NCBI GenBank assembly: GCA_009781175.1
Contig: WQYQ01000005.1
Location: 1-64,000, forward strand
Origin: Betaproteobacteria bacterium
Lineage (GTDB): Bacteria > Pseudomonadota > Gammaproteobacteria > Burkholderiales > Rhodocyclaceae
Length of the DNA: 64,000 nucleotides
Reading direction: 5' to 3'
Position 1 is the stretch's first letter. Every line of letters starts with the position of its first letter. Below the pieces are notes generated by a model. It was not told where the DNA came from and searched no databases. It saw nothing but the letters and a program-made list of their open reading frames with translations. Below, one piece after another: positions 34,555 through 44,414 of this stretch. The translations under genes and the position numbers were made by a program.

Positions 34555-35155
34555 CGGCGCCCTGTGGGGGGGTAAAGCGAAACACGTTCGCTTCAAACTT
34601 CACGTTGCGCTCGAACCCGGAAAATTGCAGCACGGTGGTCTGAGCAAAGTTATCGCGCACCTCCATCGCAAGCGGCTGGCCGGCCTTGAAGCCGATCCGC
34701 ACCTTCTCGAAACCGGCCTCTTGCTGCTTGGGCGTCGCTTCGACCCACTGCATGCCATCGCTCTCGCCTATATCTTTAAGCGTGAAATTCCGTTCGAGCT
34801 GGCCATCGCCGGTCAGCAAGGCGGCGGGCGTAGCGCCAAGCGCATCGCCCATCGGCTTGATCGTGACTTGATTAAGCTCCTTATCCCAAATCCAGAGCTT
34901 TTGCCCATCGCCGATAATTGTTTGCGCATAGGGTTTTTCGTAGACAAAGCGGAAACGACCGGGTCGTTGAAACGCGAAAGTCCCCGAGGCTTTCTGACTG
35001 GGCTTGCCGTTACGCCCAATCACGGTCTGCGAAAAAACCGCGCGCGCGCTTTGGGTTTGAGTGACAAAACCGCGCAGCTCGTCGAGCGCGCCGGCATGCA
35101 GCACGGCGCTCGCCGTGGCGCATGACAAAGCCGCAAAAAGAAATTTGGTTCGCAT
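34538..35155 (-). CDS. lolA: outer-membrane lipoprotein carrier LolA
   Basis: From MRTKFLFAALSCATASAVLHA the product has 205 residues with a signal peptide. The body matches LolA: DELRGFVTQTQSARAVFSQTV, GTFAFQRPGRFRFVYEKPYAQ and QTIIGDGQKLWIWDKELNQVTIK. The protein carries lipoproteins across the periplasm. A start at 35179 adds eight residues. Confidence 0.95.
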   Translation of the reverse strand: MRTKFLFAALSCATASAVLHAGALDELRGFVTQTQSARAVFSQTVIGRNGKPSQKASGTFAFQRPGRFRFVYEKPYAQTIIGDGQKLWIWDKELNQVTIKPMGDALGATPAALLTGDGQLERNFTLKDIGESDGMQWVEATPKQQEAGFEKVRIGFKAGQPLAMEVRDNFAQTTVLQFSGFERNVKFEANVFRFTPPQGADVIGE

Positions 35156-35221
35156 AAGTCTGGTTATTGAAAGCCGCATAAAGGCTAGCGTAACCGAAAC
35201 CGGCAGGATTTGCGGCCCGGT

Positions 35222-37531
35222 TTAATCTTCAGGCTTCGCGGGAACAAGCATTTCCCGATTTCCGTTCGACCCCATCGCGGACACAAGACCGGAGCGCTCC
35301 ATCTGCTCAATCAGGCGTGCCGCGCGGTTGTAGCCGATCCGCAAATGCCTTTGAACCAGGGAAATCGACGGTCGCCGCGTTTTGAGCACGACCTCCACCG
35401 CCTGATCGTACATGGCGTCGGACTCGGTGCCGCTCTCCGAACCACCACCTTCACCCAAAAGCTCGGCGTCGCCGTCTTCGCTTGCGCCGGTAAGAATACC
35501 TTCGATGTAATCGGGTGCGCCGGTTTTCTTCAGGTATTCGACGATCTTATGCACTTCTTCGTCAGCGACATAGGCACCATGAACCCGTGTCGGGACGCCC
35601 GTACCGGGCGCGAGGTAAAGCATATCGCCCATTCCAAGCAGTGCTTCGGCGCCCATTTGATCGAGAATCGTGCGCGAATCGATCTTGCTCGAAACCTGGA
35701 AAGCCATCCGGGTCGGAATATTGGCCTTAATCAAGCCTGTAATCACGTCGACGGAAGGACGCTGCGTCGCGAGGATCAAGTGGATGCCCGCAGCGCGCGC
35801 CTTCTGCGTCAAGCGCGCGATCAGTTCTTCGATCTTCTTGCCGACGACCATCATCAAATCGGCCAGTTCGTCGATGACGACGACGATCATCGGCATCGTC
35901 GATAGCGGCTCCGGGTTTTCCGGTGTGATAGAAAACGGATTCGTCAGCGGCACGCCCGATTTCTGCGCATCCAGTATGTGTTTGTTGTAGCCGGCCAGAT
36001 TGCGCACCCCGATCGTCGCCATGAGCCGGTAGCGCCGCTCCATTTCGCCCACGCACCAGTTGAGCGCCTGCGCGGCGTGTTTCATATCGGTCACGACCGG
36101 CGCGAGCAGATGCGGAATTCCCTCGTAGATCGAAAGTTCCAGCATCTTCGGATCGACCATGATGAGACGCACGCGTTCGGGCGACGACTTGTACAACAGC
36201 GACAGGATCATCGCGTTGATCCCAACCGATTTACCCGAGCCCGTCGTCCCCGCGACGAGCAAATGCGGCATCTTCGCGAGATCGGCAACCACCGGATTGC
36301 CGCCGATATCCTTGCCCAATCCGACCGTCAGGGGCGAGCCCATGTCGTGATAGACCTTGGAACTCAGAATCTCCGACAAACGCACGGTTTGACGTTTGGG
36401 ATTCGGCAACTCCAGTCCCATGCAGGTCTTGCCTGGAATGGTTTCGACAATGCGCATGCTGATGACCGACAGCGCGCGCGCCAGGTCTTTCGACAGATTG
36501 ACGATTTGACTGCCTTTGACGCCAATCGCGGGTTCGATCTCATAACGCGTGATGACCGGCCCCGGATAGGCCGTCAGCACTTTTACTTCAACCCCGAAAT
36601 CGGCCAGCTTACGTTCGATCAGGCGCGAGGTGTACTCAAGCGATTCGACCGAAGGCGGCTCGACATCGTGCGCGGGCGGATCGAGCAGACTCAACGGCGG
36701 TAAATCACCTACCGTGGCGTCCGCGAACAAAACCTGTTGCCGCTCTTTTTCGACCCGCTCGGATTTCGGCACATCGGCCATGGCGGGCTCGATACGGATT
36801 TCGACTTTCGGCGCGCTCTCGCGCTTCTTGCGTTCGCGCGTCACCTTCTCTTCGCGCTCGCCTGCAAGCTGCTGGCCCGCGCGGCGGTCTTGCCAGGCTT
36901 GCCAATACAGCCTCGCTTTCAACCAGCTATCTTCAAGAAAACCGCCGAAATGCTCTGCGGCATCGATCCAGGAAAAGCCGAAAAAAAGACTCGCGCCGCA
37001 TGCCCACAAGGAAATCAGCAATAAGGTTCCGCCGGTGAAACCAAGGTAGTTCATTGACAGGCGCGCCAGCTCGATCCCAATGACGCCACCCGGATCGCCC
37101 GGCAAACGCCCGGTATGCGAATGAAAGCGCAAGGCTTCCATTGCGGCGCTGCACAGCAAAAGCACCGCAAAGCCTGTCAGCATCAATACGGCCGAACGCC
37201 GGCTGCCACCAAATTCCTCATGCCAGCGCCGCAGTCCGACCACCAGCCCCCACAACAGAAGCCCCACCCACCACCAGGCGGATACGCCGAACAGGGACAA
37301 CAGCAGATCGGCAACCCAGGCGCCCAGGCGCCCGCCCGGATTCGTTACATGATTGACATGCACCGCATGCGACCAGCCGGGATCTTCCTGATCGTAGCCG
37401 AACAAGACCATGGCCAGATAAAGGCCAAAGACGCCGAGCAACAGCCAGCGCGTCTCACGCAATAAATTGGACAGCCGTTCCGGAAGCGATGGCGCGGAAG
37501 GGGTACGGGACAAACCGGAGAAAAGCATCAA
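35222..37531 (-). CDS. ftsK: DNA translocase FtsK
   Basis: The 769-residue protein has four N-terminal membrane segments (residues about 30-190), a short linker, and a motor domain with Walker [16 protein letters not shown] and Walker [16 protein letters not shown]. The C-terminal winged-helix gamma domain ([27 protein letters not shown]) binds KOPS sites. It moves chromosome ends to the septum for dif recombination. The linker is short compared with E. coli FtsK, as is usual in betaproteobacteria. Confidence 0.97.
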   Translation of the reverse strand: MMLFSGLSRTPSAPSLPERLSNLLRETRWLLLGVFGLYLAMVLFGYDQEDPGWSHAVHVNHVTNPGGRLGAWVADLLLSLFGVSAWWWVGLLLWGLVVGLRRWHEEFGGSRRSAVLMLTGFAVLLLCSAAMEALRFHSHTGRLPGDPGGVIGIELARLSMNYLGFTGGTLLLISLWACGASLFFGFSWIDAAEHFGGFLEDSWLKARLYWQAWQDRRAGQQLAGEREEKVTRERKKRESAPKVEIRIEPAMADVPKSERVEKERQQVLFADATVGDLPPLSLLDPPAHDVEPPSVESLEYTSRLIERKLADFGVEVKVLTAYPGPVITRYEIEPAIGVKGSQIVNLSKDLARALSVISMRIVETIPGKTCMGLELPNPKRQTVRLSEILSSKVYHDMGSPLTVGLGKDIGGNPVVADLAKMPHLLVAGTTGSGKSVGINAMILSLLYKSSPERVRLIMVDPKMLELSIYEGIPHLLAPVVTDMKHAAQALNWCVGEMERRYRLMATIGVRNLAGYNKHILDAQKSGVPLTNPFSITPENPEPLSTMPMIVVVIDELADLMMVVGKKIEELIARLTQKARAAGIHLILATQRPSVDVITGLIKANIPTRMAFQVSSKIDSRTILDQMGAEALLGMGDMLYLAPGTGVPTRVHGAYVADEEVHKIVEYLKKTGAPDYIEGILTGASEDGDAELLGEGGGSESGTESDAMYDQAVEVVLKTRRPSISLVQRHLRIGYNRAARLIEQMERSGLVSAMGSNGNREMLVPAKPED

Positions 37532-37578
37532 ACCAAAATCATGTTGTCAAAAGCAAAAGATCAATGGCCAAACGTCGC

Positions 37579-38247
37579 TCAAAGATTTTCGATCTTTTCG
37601 CACAGGACGATGCCATCGTCGGTTTCCTGGATCAGCCCGCGCGTATGGAGATCCTTCATCACACGGCTGACCATTTCGCGCGAAGCGCCAATCATCTTCG
37701 CAATGTCCTGCTTCGAAATCTTGCGCTTGACGACGCGTCCGCCGCCTTCTTCGGCGGCCATGTCGAGCAACAGACGCGCGACGCGGCCATAAACATCCAT
37801 CAGCGCCAAGCTTTCGATCTTGCGATCGGCCACACGCAGCCTGCGCGCCAAGTTGCGCATCAAATGCAGCGAAACTTCGAAATTTTCCTGCAAAATCCGG
37901 CGGAAATCAGCTTTGGAAATCGTAACGAGGTCTGCGGGTGCCACGGCCACGACAGTTGCCGAGCGCGGCTCTTCGTCGATAACACCCATTTCCCCAAACA
38001 GTTCGCCCTGCCCCATCATCGTCAGAATAACCTCACGGCCATCCTCATCGCTGACGAGCACTTTCAAACTGCCCGTCAGCACGAAGTAGACATAGTCGGT
38101 ACGATCGCCCGCATTGACGACTGTCGAACCCCGCGGCACACGGCGCATGACCGCGCAGCGCGCAACCGGCATCAATTTTTCTTCAGACAAGCCCTGAAAA
38201 ATCGGAAAAGTGCGCAGGGCTGTGATCGAAACACTATGGGGCGTCAT
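37579..38247 (-). CDS. Crp/Fnr family transcription regulator
   Basis: The 222-residue product has a cyclic-nucleotide-binding domain (residues 10-130, with GELFGEMGVIDEEPRSATVVA, which keeps the Glu and Arg-Ser contacts for cAMP) and a C-terminal winged helix (KISKQDIAKMIGASREMVSRVMKDLHTRG). No iron-sulphur cysteines are present, so it is more Crp-like than Fnr-like. It lies between ftsK and trxB. Confidence 0.92.
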   Translation of the reverse strand: MTPHSVSITALRTFPIFQGLSEEKLMPVARCAVMRRVPRGSTVVNAGDRTDYVYFVLTGSLKVLVSDEDGREVILTMMGQGELFGEMGVIDEEPRSATVVAVAPADLVTISKADFRRILQENFEVSLHLMRNLARRLRVADRKIESLALMDVYGRVARLLLDMAAEEGGGRVVKRKISKQDIAKMIGASREMVSRVMKDLHTRGLIQETDDGIVLCEKIENL

Positions 38248-38318
38248 GACGTTCTCCGTAATTCTCCGCGATGCATCTGATTTGAAACATCAAATTTTGC
38301 TGATGCAGAATTCTATAG

Positions 38319-39389
<1,071 letters not shown>

Positions 39390-39415
39390 TTGCCTGCACA
39401 GCCTGGAGCACGACT

Positions 39416-40390
39416 GTGGCCAAGGACCGTAACGCCTCCTCCGCTGCGAAGCCTTTCGATGCGCTGAAAACATTGCAGGTTCGACGCGCATCGGCAAGCC
39501 CAGGCAAGCCTTCCCGCAATCACGCGGATACGGCGGAGATCGACTTCAAAGCGGAAATGCGCGGGGTGCGGGGTCTTGCCGCGCCCAATCGTGCGGAAAT
39601 CATCCGCGCGAAACCGCTGCCGCAACCACGGCCCAAAGCGCAGGACGAGATCGAGCAAACGCTGCCCAATCAAAAAAGTACGCCAAGCAACCCGGACAGT
39701 TTTGCTGAGGCTATGCAGGATGTCGTCCGCCTTGCTTCCGATGGCCGGATTGACCCCGCGTTGTTCAAAAAAGCAACGCTATTTCTTGCCAGCGCCGACG
39801 CCCTGGCAAGCTCAAAACAGACCGAAATCGCCTCCTGGCTGGATGCGGCTCCCAACCCGAACGATCCAAGTGCGCTTTTCCGGCATGCGATCGGCCCCGC
39901 CGCTGTACTCAAAACCAAAACCAGGATTGAGTTGACGCGTCCGGCGCCACCGCCTCAGCCTTTACAACGGAAAGCTGATAATGAGGAAGTCTTGCGTGAA
40001 AGCGTCGAGACACCGCTGAGCTTTCAGGACCGCCTGGACATTGGCGACGAAGCCGTTTTTCTGCGCCCCGGCCTGCCTCGGCGCGTGCTGACCGATCTGC
40101 GGCGGGGCCGCTGGATCGTGCAAGCGGAACTCGATCTGCATGGCCTGACCCGCGACAAAGCGCGCAACTCGCTGAGCCAATTTCTCTCGCTACGGCTTGT
40201 GCGCGGGGAACGCTGTGTTCGCATCATTCACGGCAAAGGCAACGGCTCCCCAGGCCGGGTTGGCGTGCTCAAACAGCTATCGCGCAACTGGCTCACTCAG
40301 CGCGAGGAAATTCTCGCGTTCTGTCAGGCGCGCCCACACGACGGCGGGGATGGCGCGGTGCTTGTGCTGCTGCGCGCGCCGCGCCCCTGA
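39416..40390 (+). CDS. Smr domain protein
   Basis: The 324-residue product starts at GTG 27 bp after trxB. The C-terminal Smr domain has the AELDLHGLTRDKARNSL motif and RIIHGKGNGSPG, typical of MutS2-like endonuclease domains. The N-terminal 200 residues are low-complexity and helical. The substrate may be branched DNA or, as for related SMR proteins, RNA. Confidence 0.9.
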   Translation: MAKDRNASSAAKPFDALKTLQVRRASASPGKPSRNHADTAEIDFKAEMRGVRGLAAPNRAEIIRAKPLPQPRPKAQDEIEQTLPNQKSTPSNPDSFAEAMQDVVRLASDGRIDPALFKKATLFLASADALASSKQTEIASWLDAAPNPNDPSALFRHAIGPAAVLKTKTRIELTRPAPPPQPLQRKADNEEVLRESVETPLSFQDRLDIGDEAVFLRPGLPRRVLTDLRRGRWIVQAELDLHGLTRDKARNSLSQFLSLRLVRGERCVRIIHGKGNGSPGRVGVLKQLSRNWLTQREEILAFCQARPHDGGDGAVLVLLRAPRP

Positions 40391-40400
40391 CCTTCGGCGT

Positions 40401-40544
40401 AAAACCTGTTCAGAATCTGTAGCGAGAGGCTGTCAGCGGGGCAAAGAGCAGCGCAGGAACCGGAGTTTATACGTCATAAATGAGGATTCCGAGCAGCACA
40501 TGAGCCCCGATCACAGCCTCGCAGTAAGATTATGAGCAGGTTTT
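40401..40544. mobile_element. 144-bp MITE-like palindromic element
   Basis: The left end AAAACCTGTTCAGAATCTG (from 40401) and the right end, read as its complement from 40544 (AAAACCTGCTCATAATCTTA), form imperfect terminal inverted repeats of about 42 bp. The centre (GGAACCGGAGTTTAT-ACGTC-ATAAATGAGGATTCC) continues the palindrome, so the element could fold end to end. It carries no gene and abuts the stop codon of the copper receptor gene. No clear target duplication was seen. Confidence 0.7.
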
Positions 40545-42745
40545 TAGAACTTCAAATTCAAGGCTAAGTAAAACGAACGTCCCACTCCCGGGACGTTGTA
40601 GCCCCAGACTTTGGTCGGTCCGCCCACATAAGCGCCGCCCAATGGCGGCTCATAGTATTTATTCAAGACGTTCTCGATGCCCACATCGACGCTCGCACGT
40701 CCCCAGTCATAATGCGTGCGCAGATTGAGCAAGCCATAACCCGCCGTCTCGACTTCATTGCGCACCGCCTGCGTGTCGTGTTTCCCGGCAACCAGTTGCC
40801 ATTCGACGGCGCTACTCCAATCGCCCAGCGCATGCTCAAGCGTAAGCTTCAAATTGAGCGGCATGATGCGGAAGAGATTGTCGCCGGTGCTGGAATTTTT
40901 TCCATGCGCATAGGCGGCAATACCCTTCAATTGAAAATCCCCATAGCGCGACGCCGCAAGCGGAAGCGCGCCGGAAACATCGAGACCATAAAGACGTGCA
41001 TCGTGATTGACGAATTGCAGGTATACGAAATTCTTGCTCTCGGTCAAATTCGCAACGCTGCAAGGGCCCATCGCCGCGACCGGGCAACGGTCGACATCGA
41101 TGTAGTTGTTGACATAACTGAAGTAAGGCGTAACGCGCAAGGACCAGGCGCGCTCGGAATCGCCTTTCCACTGTCCGGTCGCGCTTACGGTATGCGCGAC
41201 CTCGGGTTTCAGGTCGGGGTTGCCGACATAACCGTTGGCATCGCCAAACCAGCCCGTCATATTCATTGCCATCGGGCTCCCGCCCCAGGTATAGCGTTCG
41301 TAAAGATTGGGCGAACGCGTTTTGCGCGCATAACCTGCCTCGTAGCTTGAAGTCGCTTCGGGCGAATAACGCACTAAAGCCGTCACATCGAAATTGTTAT
41401 CCACCCGCTTGCGGTCGAGCGTATTGAAGACTTTGGCCGCATTGACATCGGGAATCATCGTTGTCATCGAATAGGGCTGCACGTCCCCGGTATCCATGCT
41501 GACACGGTCGTAGCGGGCGCCGAGCGAAGTGCGCCAGGCGGGTGACCAGACTGCCTCCCATTCGGCGAATGTGCCGAGCCGGTCTCTGCGTCCGTCATTG
41601 ATATTCACATAGGTGTTCGGCCCCATACCTCCACCGCCCATACCCCCGCCGCCCATGCCCCCGCCGCCCATGCCACCACCCATACCGCCGCTTACGGGAG
41701 GCCACCAGTCGTCGAGCTTGAAACGGAGGAGCTCGTTGCCGATGCGCAGAACGTCTTGATCGCGCAGCGGGATGCTCGCGCTGATCGAATAGCCCAGATT
41801 CTTGCCGTCGGTATTCATCGGCATATTCCCGCTTTTATCCTGGAGCATATTCATTTCGTGCCGGGCGCGGTTGTAGTACACCTGCGCCTCCGTATCGCCC
41901 CAGGAGAATTTATCCAGATAACGCAGATTGAAGTGTTCCGCCTGGTTTTCGGTCATATCCATGCGGGCATTCGGATACGCCTGATAGGGGATGTACTGCA
42001 TGCCCAGATTCAAAATGAGCAGGCTGTCGCCGTTCCGCCCGGCGAGCGTCAAATCGGTATTCTGCGTGGCATAGCGCGTCGACTTCACCACAACGCCATT
42101 GCCGGCCTTGTAGTTACCCGCCTGCGAGGCGCTGCTATCGACACGGGCGCTGAAATTTTCCGAAGCAAGCGTGGCCGAAAGATTCGCGCCATTACCATCG
42201 CCGTTGCTGCGGTAAAAAGCGCCAAGGCTGCCCGTGGCCAGGCTTTGGCCCTCCGCGGCGAACTCGGGCAATGCCGAGCGCACACTGATCGTGCCGCCGA
42301 TGCTGTCGCCTCCCGCGCTCACGGGCGTAATGCCGGCAAAAACGGAAACGCTCTCGAGATTCGACGGCGCCATATACGAAAGCGGTGGATTCATATGGTT
42401 CCCGCACGCGGACGTAATTTCCATGCCGTCGACTTCCACGCGTATCCGGTCATCGTTGAGACCGTGAATCACCGGCAGACTCGATACCCCGCCAGAGCCA
42501 TAAAAGCCGACGCCAGGGATTTCATCGAGCAAGGAGGCGGTATCGCTATTCGCAGCCCTTCTGCGGTTCAACACCCGGTCCGAAATTACGCTCGGATTGT
42601 TTGAAAGACTGCGTGTTCCGACGACGGTGATTTTCGCGGTGTCGGCTTGCGGTGGATCGCTTTCATCAGCCGCAGCGGCCAGTAAAGGAAGCGCGGCAAG
42701 GATGCCGCTGACGATAGACTTCAATGCAAAAGATGGTGTGTGCAT
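40544..42745 (-). CDS. TonB-dependent copper receptor
   Basis: The 733-residue product has a signal peptide, a plug domain (NNPSVISDRVLNRRRAANSDTASLLDEIPGV) and an outer-membrane barrel ending in NLKF. EITSACGNHMNPPLSYMAPS in the plug is typical of OprC/NosA-type copper receptors. A loop carries repeated GGGGM units that could bind copper. A DUF2946 gene lies just upstream, a common partner. The probable role is TonB-driven copper uptake, for example for cuproenzymes. Confidence 0.9.
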   Translation of the reverse strand: MHTPSFALKSIVSGILAALPLLAAAADESDPPQADTAKITVVGTRSLSNNPSVISDRVLNRRRAANSDTASLLDEIPGVGFYGSGGVSSLPVIHGLNDDRIRVEVDGMEITSACGNHMNPPLSYMAPSNLESVSVFAGITPVSAGGDSIGGTISVRSALPEFAAEGQSLATGSLGAFYRSNGDGNGANLSATLASENFSARVDSSASQAGNYKAGNGVVVKSTRYATQNTDLTLAGRNGDSLLILNLGMQYIPYQAYPNARMDMTENQAEHFNLRYLDKFSWGDTEAQVYYNRARHEMNMLQDKSGNMPMNTDGKNLGYSISASIPLRDQDVLRIGNELLRFKLDDWWPPVSGGMGGGMGGGGMGGGGMGGGGMGPNTYVNINDGRRDRLGTFAEWEAVWSPAWRTSLGARYDRVSMDTGDVQPYSMTTMIPDVNAAKVFNTLDRKRVDNNFDVTALVRYSPEATSSYEAGYARKTRSPNLYERYTWGGSPMAMNMTGWFGDANGYVGNPDLKPEVAHTVSATGQWKGDSERAWSLRVTPYFSYVNNYIDVDRCPVAAMGPCSVANLTESKNFVYLQFVNHDARLYGLDVSGALPLAASRYGDFQLKGIAAYAHGKNSSTGDNLFRIMPLNLKLTLEHALGDWSSAVEWQLVAGKHDTQAVRNEVETAGYGLLNLRTHYDWGRASVDVGIENVLNKYYEPPLGGAYVGGPTKVWGYNVPGVGRSFYLALNLKF
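41621..41691 (-). repeat. 15-bp repeats encoding GGGGM
   Basis: Four to five copies of a CCCATGCCCCCGCCG-like unit encode a Met/Gly-rich loop in the copper receptor. The unit is a multiple of three, so copy changes keep the frame. Confidence 0.85.
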
Positions 42746-42937
42746 AAGTGTTGCTCTGAAATATCCGATAAGCCGATCCAAACGCTGTCGACAGCCAGCC
42801 CTTCGGGCTCGCCGCGGAGCCGGATCAAAAGTTCAAGTGATTAGCCGCGCCTGCTTAACGCACGCGCAAAAGCGCACACCAACGGCCCGCGACTCGCGCT
42901 TGGCGAGCAGCCGGAAAGAGGTCACGCTGTGGATAAT

Positions 42938-43330
42938 TCAGGCAAATGCGGGTGGGGCACGAGGCGACGCGGGCAACCATACGAAACGGGGCCGCGGCGC
43001 ATTGAAAAACAGAGGCGGGAAAAAACGCGTGTATTGAACTACGGGTTGAATGACCGGCGCAAAAGTAGGCGGAAGCATGGCGTCCCGCAACACACACAGA
43101 GGGCAATGCTCAAATTGCGCCAGGGAGCCAAGCGGGCTCGGTTGGCGCTTGTCGATTTGCCCGGACGAATCGAGCCACATCGGCCCGGAGTGAGTGCAGA
43201 TTTCAACCCAGGTATTGCTGTTGCGATCACGCGCGGGAACGAACGAATGCGAAAACGCGGCAGCCCAGACCGTCATTACGACAGCCAGAAACGCTCCCCA
43301 CCACGCAATTCGCCGGAGTTTTCTGCTCAT
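42938..43330 (-). CDS. DUF2946 family protein
   Basis: From MSRKLRRIAWWGAFLAVVMTVWAAAFSHSF the product has 130 residues with an N-terminal membrane or signal segment. It has FEHCPLCVL, a CxxC in the usual DUF2946 place. The family is found beside copper receptors and is thought to take part in copper handling. It is 192 bp from the receptor gene on the same strand. Confidence 0.8.
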   Translation of the reverse strand: MSRKLRRIAWWGAFLAVVMTVWAAAFSHSFVPARDRNSNTWVEICTHSGPMWLDSSGQIDKRQPSPLGSLAQFEHCPLCVLRDAMLPPTFAPVIQPVVQYTRFFPPLFFNAPRPRFVWLPASPRAPPAFA

Positions 43331-43464
43331 CCCCATAACGCCGAAATGTAGCATAAGATTTCAAAACGTTATTCGCTCCATCTGCTTATTTCATTGCACT
43401 GCATCAAAAGATGTTTTACATATACACCTTAAGGCATGTGCATTAAAGAAATCCAATACCGTAT

Positions 43465-43501
43465 CCAGGGCCGATGGCGCCGAGTCGGGGCGTCGCCCTG
43501 G
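43465..43501 (-). terminator. hairpin after the secretion-type operon
   Basis: CCAGGGC and GCCCTGG pair around an inner GC-rich dyad just after the last operon gene. No U-tract follows, so termination is only possible. Confidence 0.3.
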
Positions 43502-43506
43502 CCGGC

Positions 43507-44403
43507 TCACTCGAACGGTGTGCTGTTGGGGGTGGCGTAAGCCTCGCGTGTGGCCTTGTTCAGGGGCAGATTCAAGGCCCGGTTGCCGGGCGGGATCGGC
43601 TGGATGAACCAGCGGTCATGCAGTCTGAGCATTTCGCCGTCGCGCATCAGGCGTTCCAGAGTTTTGTTCACCTGCGCGACGAAGGCGGTGTCACCCAGCG
43701 GCAGCATGCACGCATAGGCCTCCGGCACGGCGTTGCCGGTGGCGTTGAGAGCGATCGTCCGCCCGGCCTCGCCGAGTTGAAGACGTTCGCTCGCCAGCAT
43801 GGGCATGTCCCCCACGAAAGCATCGGCCTGCCCTTGCAGCAAGGCCAGCATGCCGTTGCGGTAGCTGCGCACGGCAAGCATGTCCTTACCTTCGGCGCTC
43901 AACCGGCTGGCGGTGGTGGTGCTTTCCACCACGGCGGTTTTTCCCGTCTGGCTGGCCGGGGTGTCGGTTATGCGCGTGGCGACGCCCTCTTCCGAAACAT
44001 AGAAGGTGTGCGAAAAGCTGACCTGGTCCGCCCGGCTTCGGGTATGTGTGGTCGTGGCGCACTCCATATCCACGGTGTTGGTCGTCATGAGTGGAATGCG
44101 CGTACTGAGCGTCACCGCGTTCCAGCGGATGTTCAGCCGGGGCAAACCCAGGTACTCCCGCAGGTCGTCGGCTACCGCTTTGGCAATGTCCACGCCGAAA
44201 CCCACAGGCTGGCCCTGGTGCAGGTAGCTGAAAGGCACGGCATTTTCCCGGTAAGCCAGAACCAGGGTGCCGGTCTGGCGGATGCGTTCGAGCCGGCTCG
44301 CGGCGCCGGACTCCTGTGAGGCGGACGGCTCTACGGCCTGAGCGCTGACAGCCACCGTGACCAGGGCGATGATGACGAAGAGGTGGAAGCGAGCATGTTG
44401 CAT
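43507..44403 (-). CDS. family 3 extracellular solute-binding protein
   Basis: The 298-residue product has a signal peptide (MQHARFHLFVIIALVTVAVSAQA) and a type II periplasmic binding fold: GTLVLAYRENAVPFSYLHQG, VGFGVDIAKAVADDL and VDMECATTTHTRSRADQVSFS. It is like the glutamate/aspartate binding proteins, but no ABC permease or ATPase genes adjoin. It begins 11 bp after the M50-HlyD gene, so it belongs to that operon and may sense or bind a ligand for the surface-protein system. Confidence 0.88.
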   Translation of the reverse strand: MQHARFHLFVIIALVTVAVSAQAVEPSASQESGAASRLERIRQTGTLVLAYRENAVPFSYLHQGQPVGFGVDIAKAVADDLREYLGLPRLNIRWNAVTLSTRIPLMTTNTVDMECATTTHTRSRADQVSFSHTFYVSEEGVATRITDTPASQTGKTAVVESTTTASRLSAEGKDMLAVRSYRNGMLALLQGQADAFVGDMPMLASERLQLGEAGRTIALNATGNAVPEAYACMLPLGDTAFVAQVNKTLERLMRDGEMLRLHDRWFIQPIPPGNRALNLPLNKATREAYATPNSTPFE

Positions 44404-44414
44404 GGTGGCTCCTG

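Noticed and set aside
41756-42604. 282-residue plus-strand frame opposite the copper receptor
   Set aside because: The receptor matches a known family along its length; the plus frame is a shadow.
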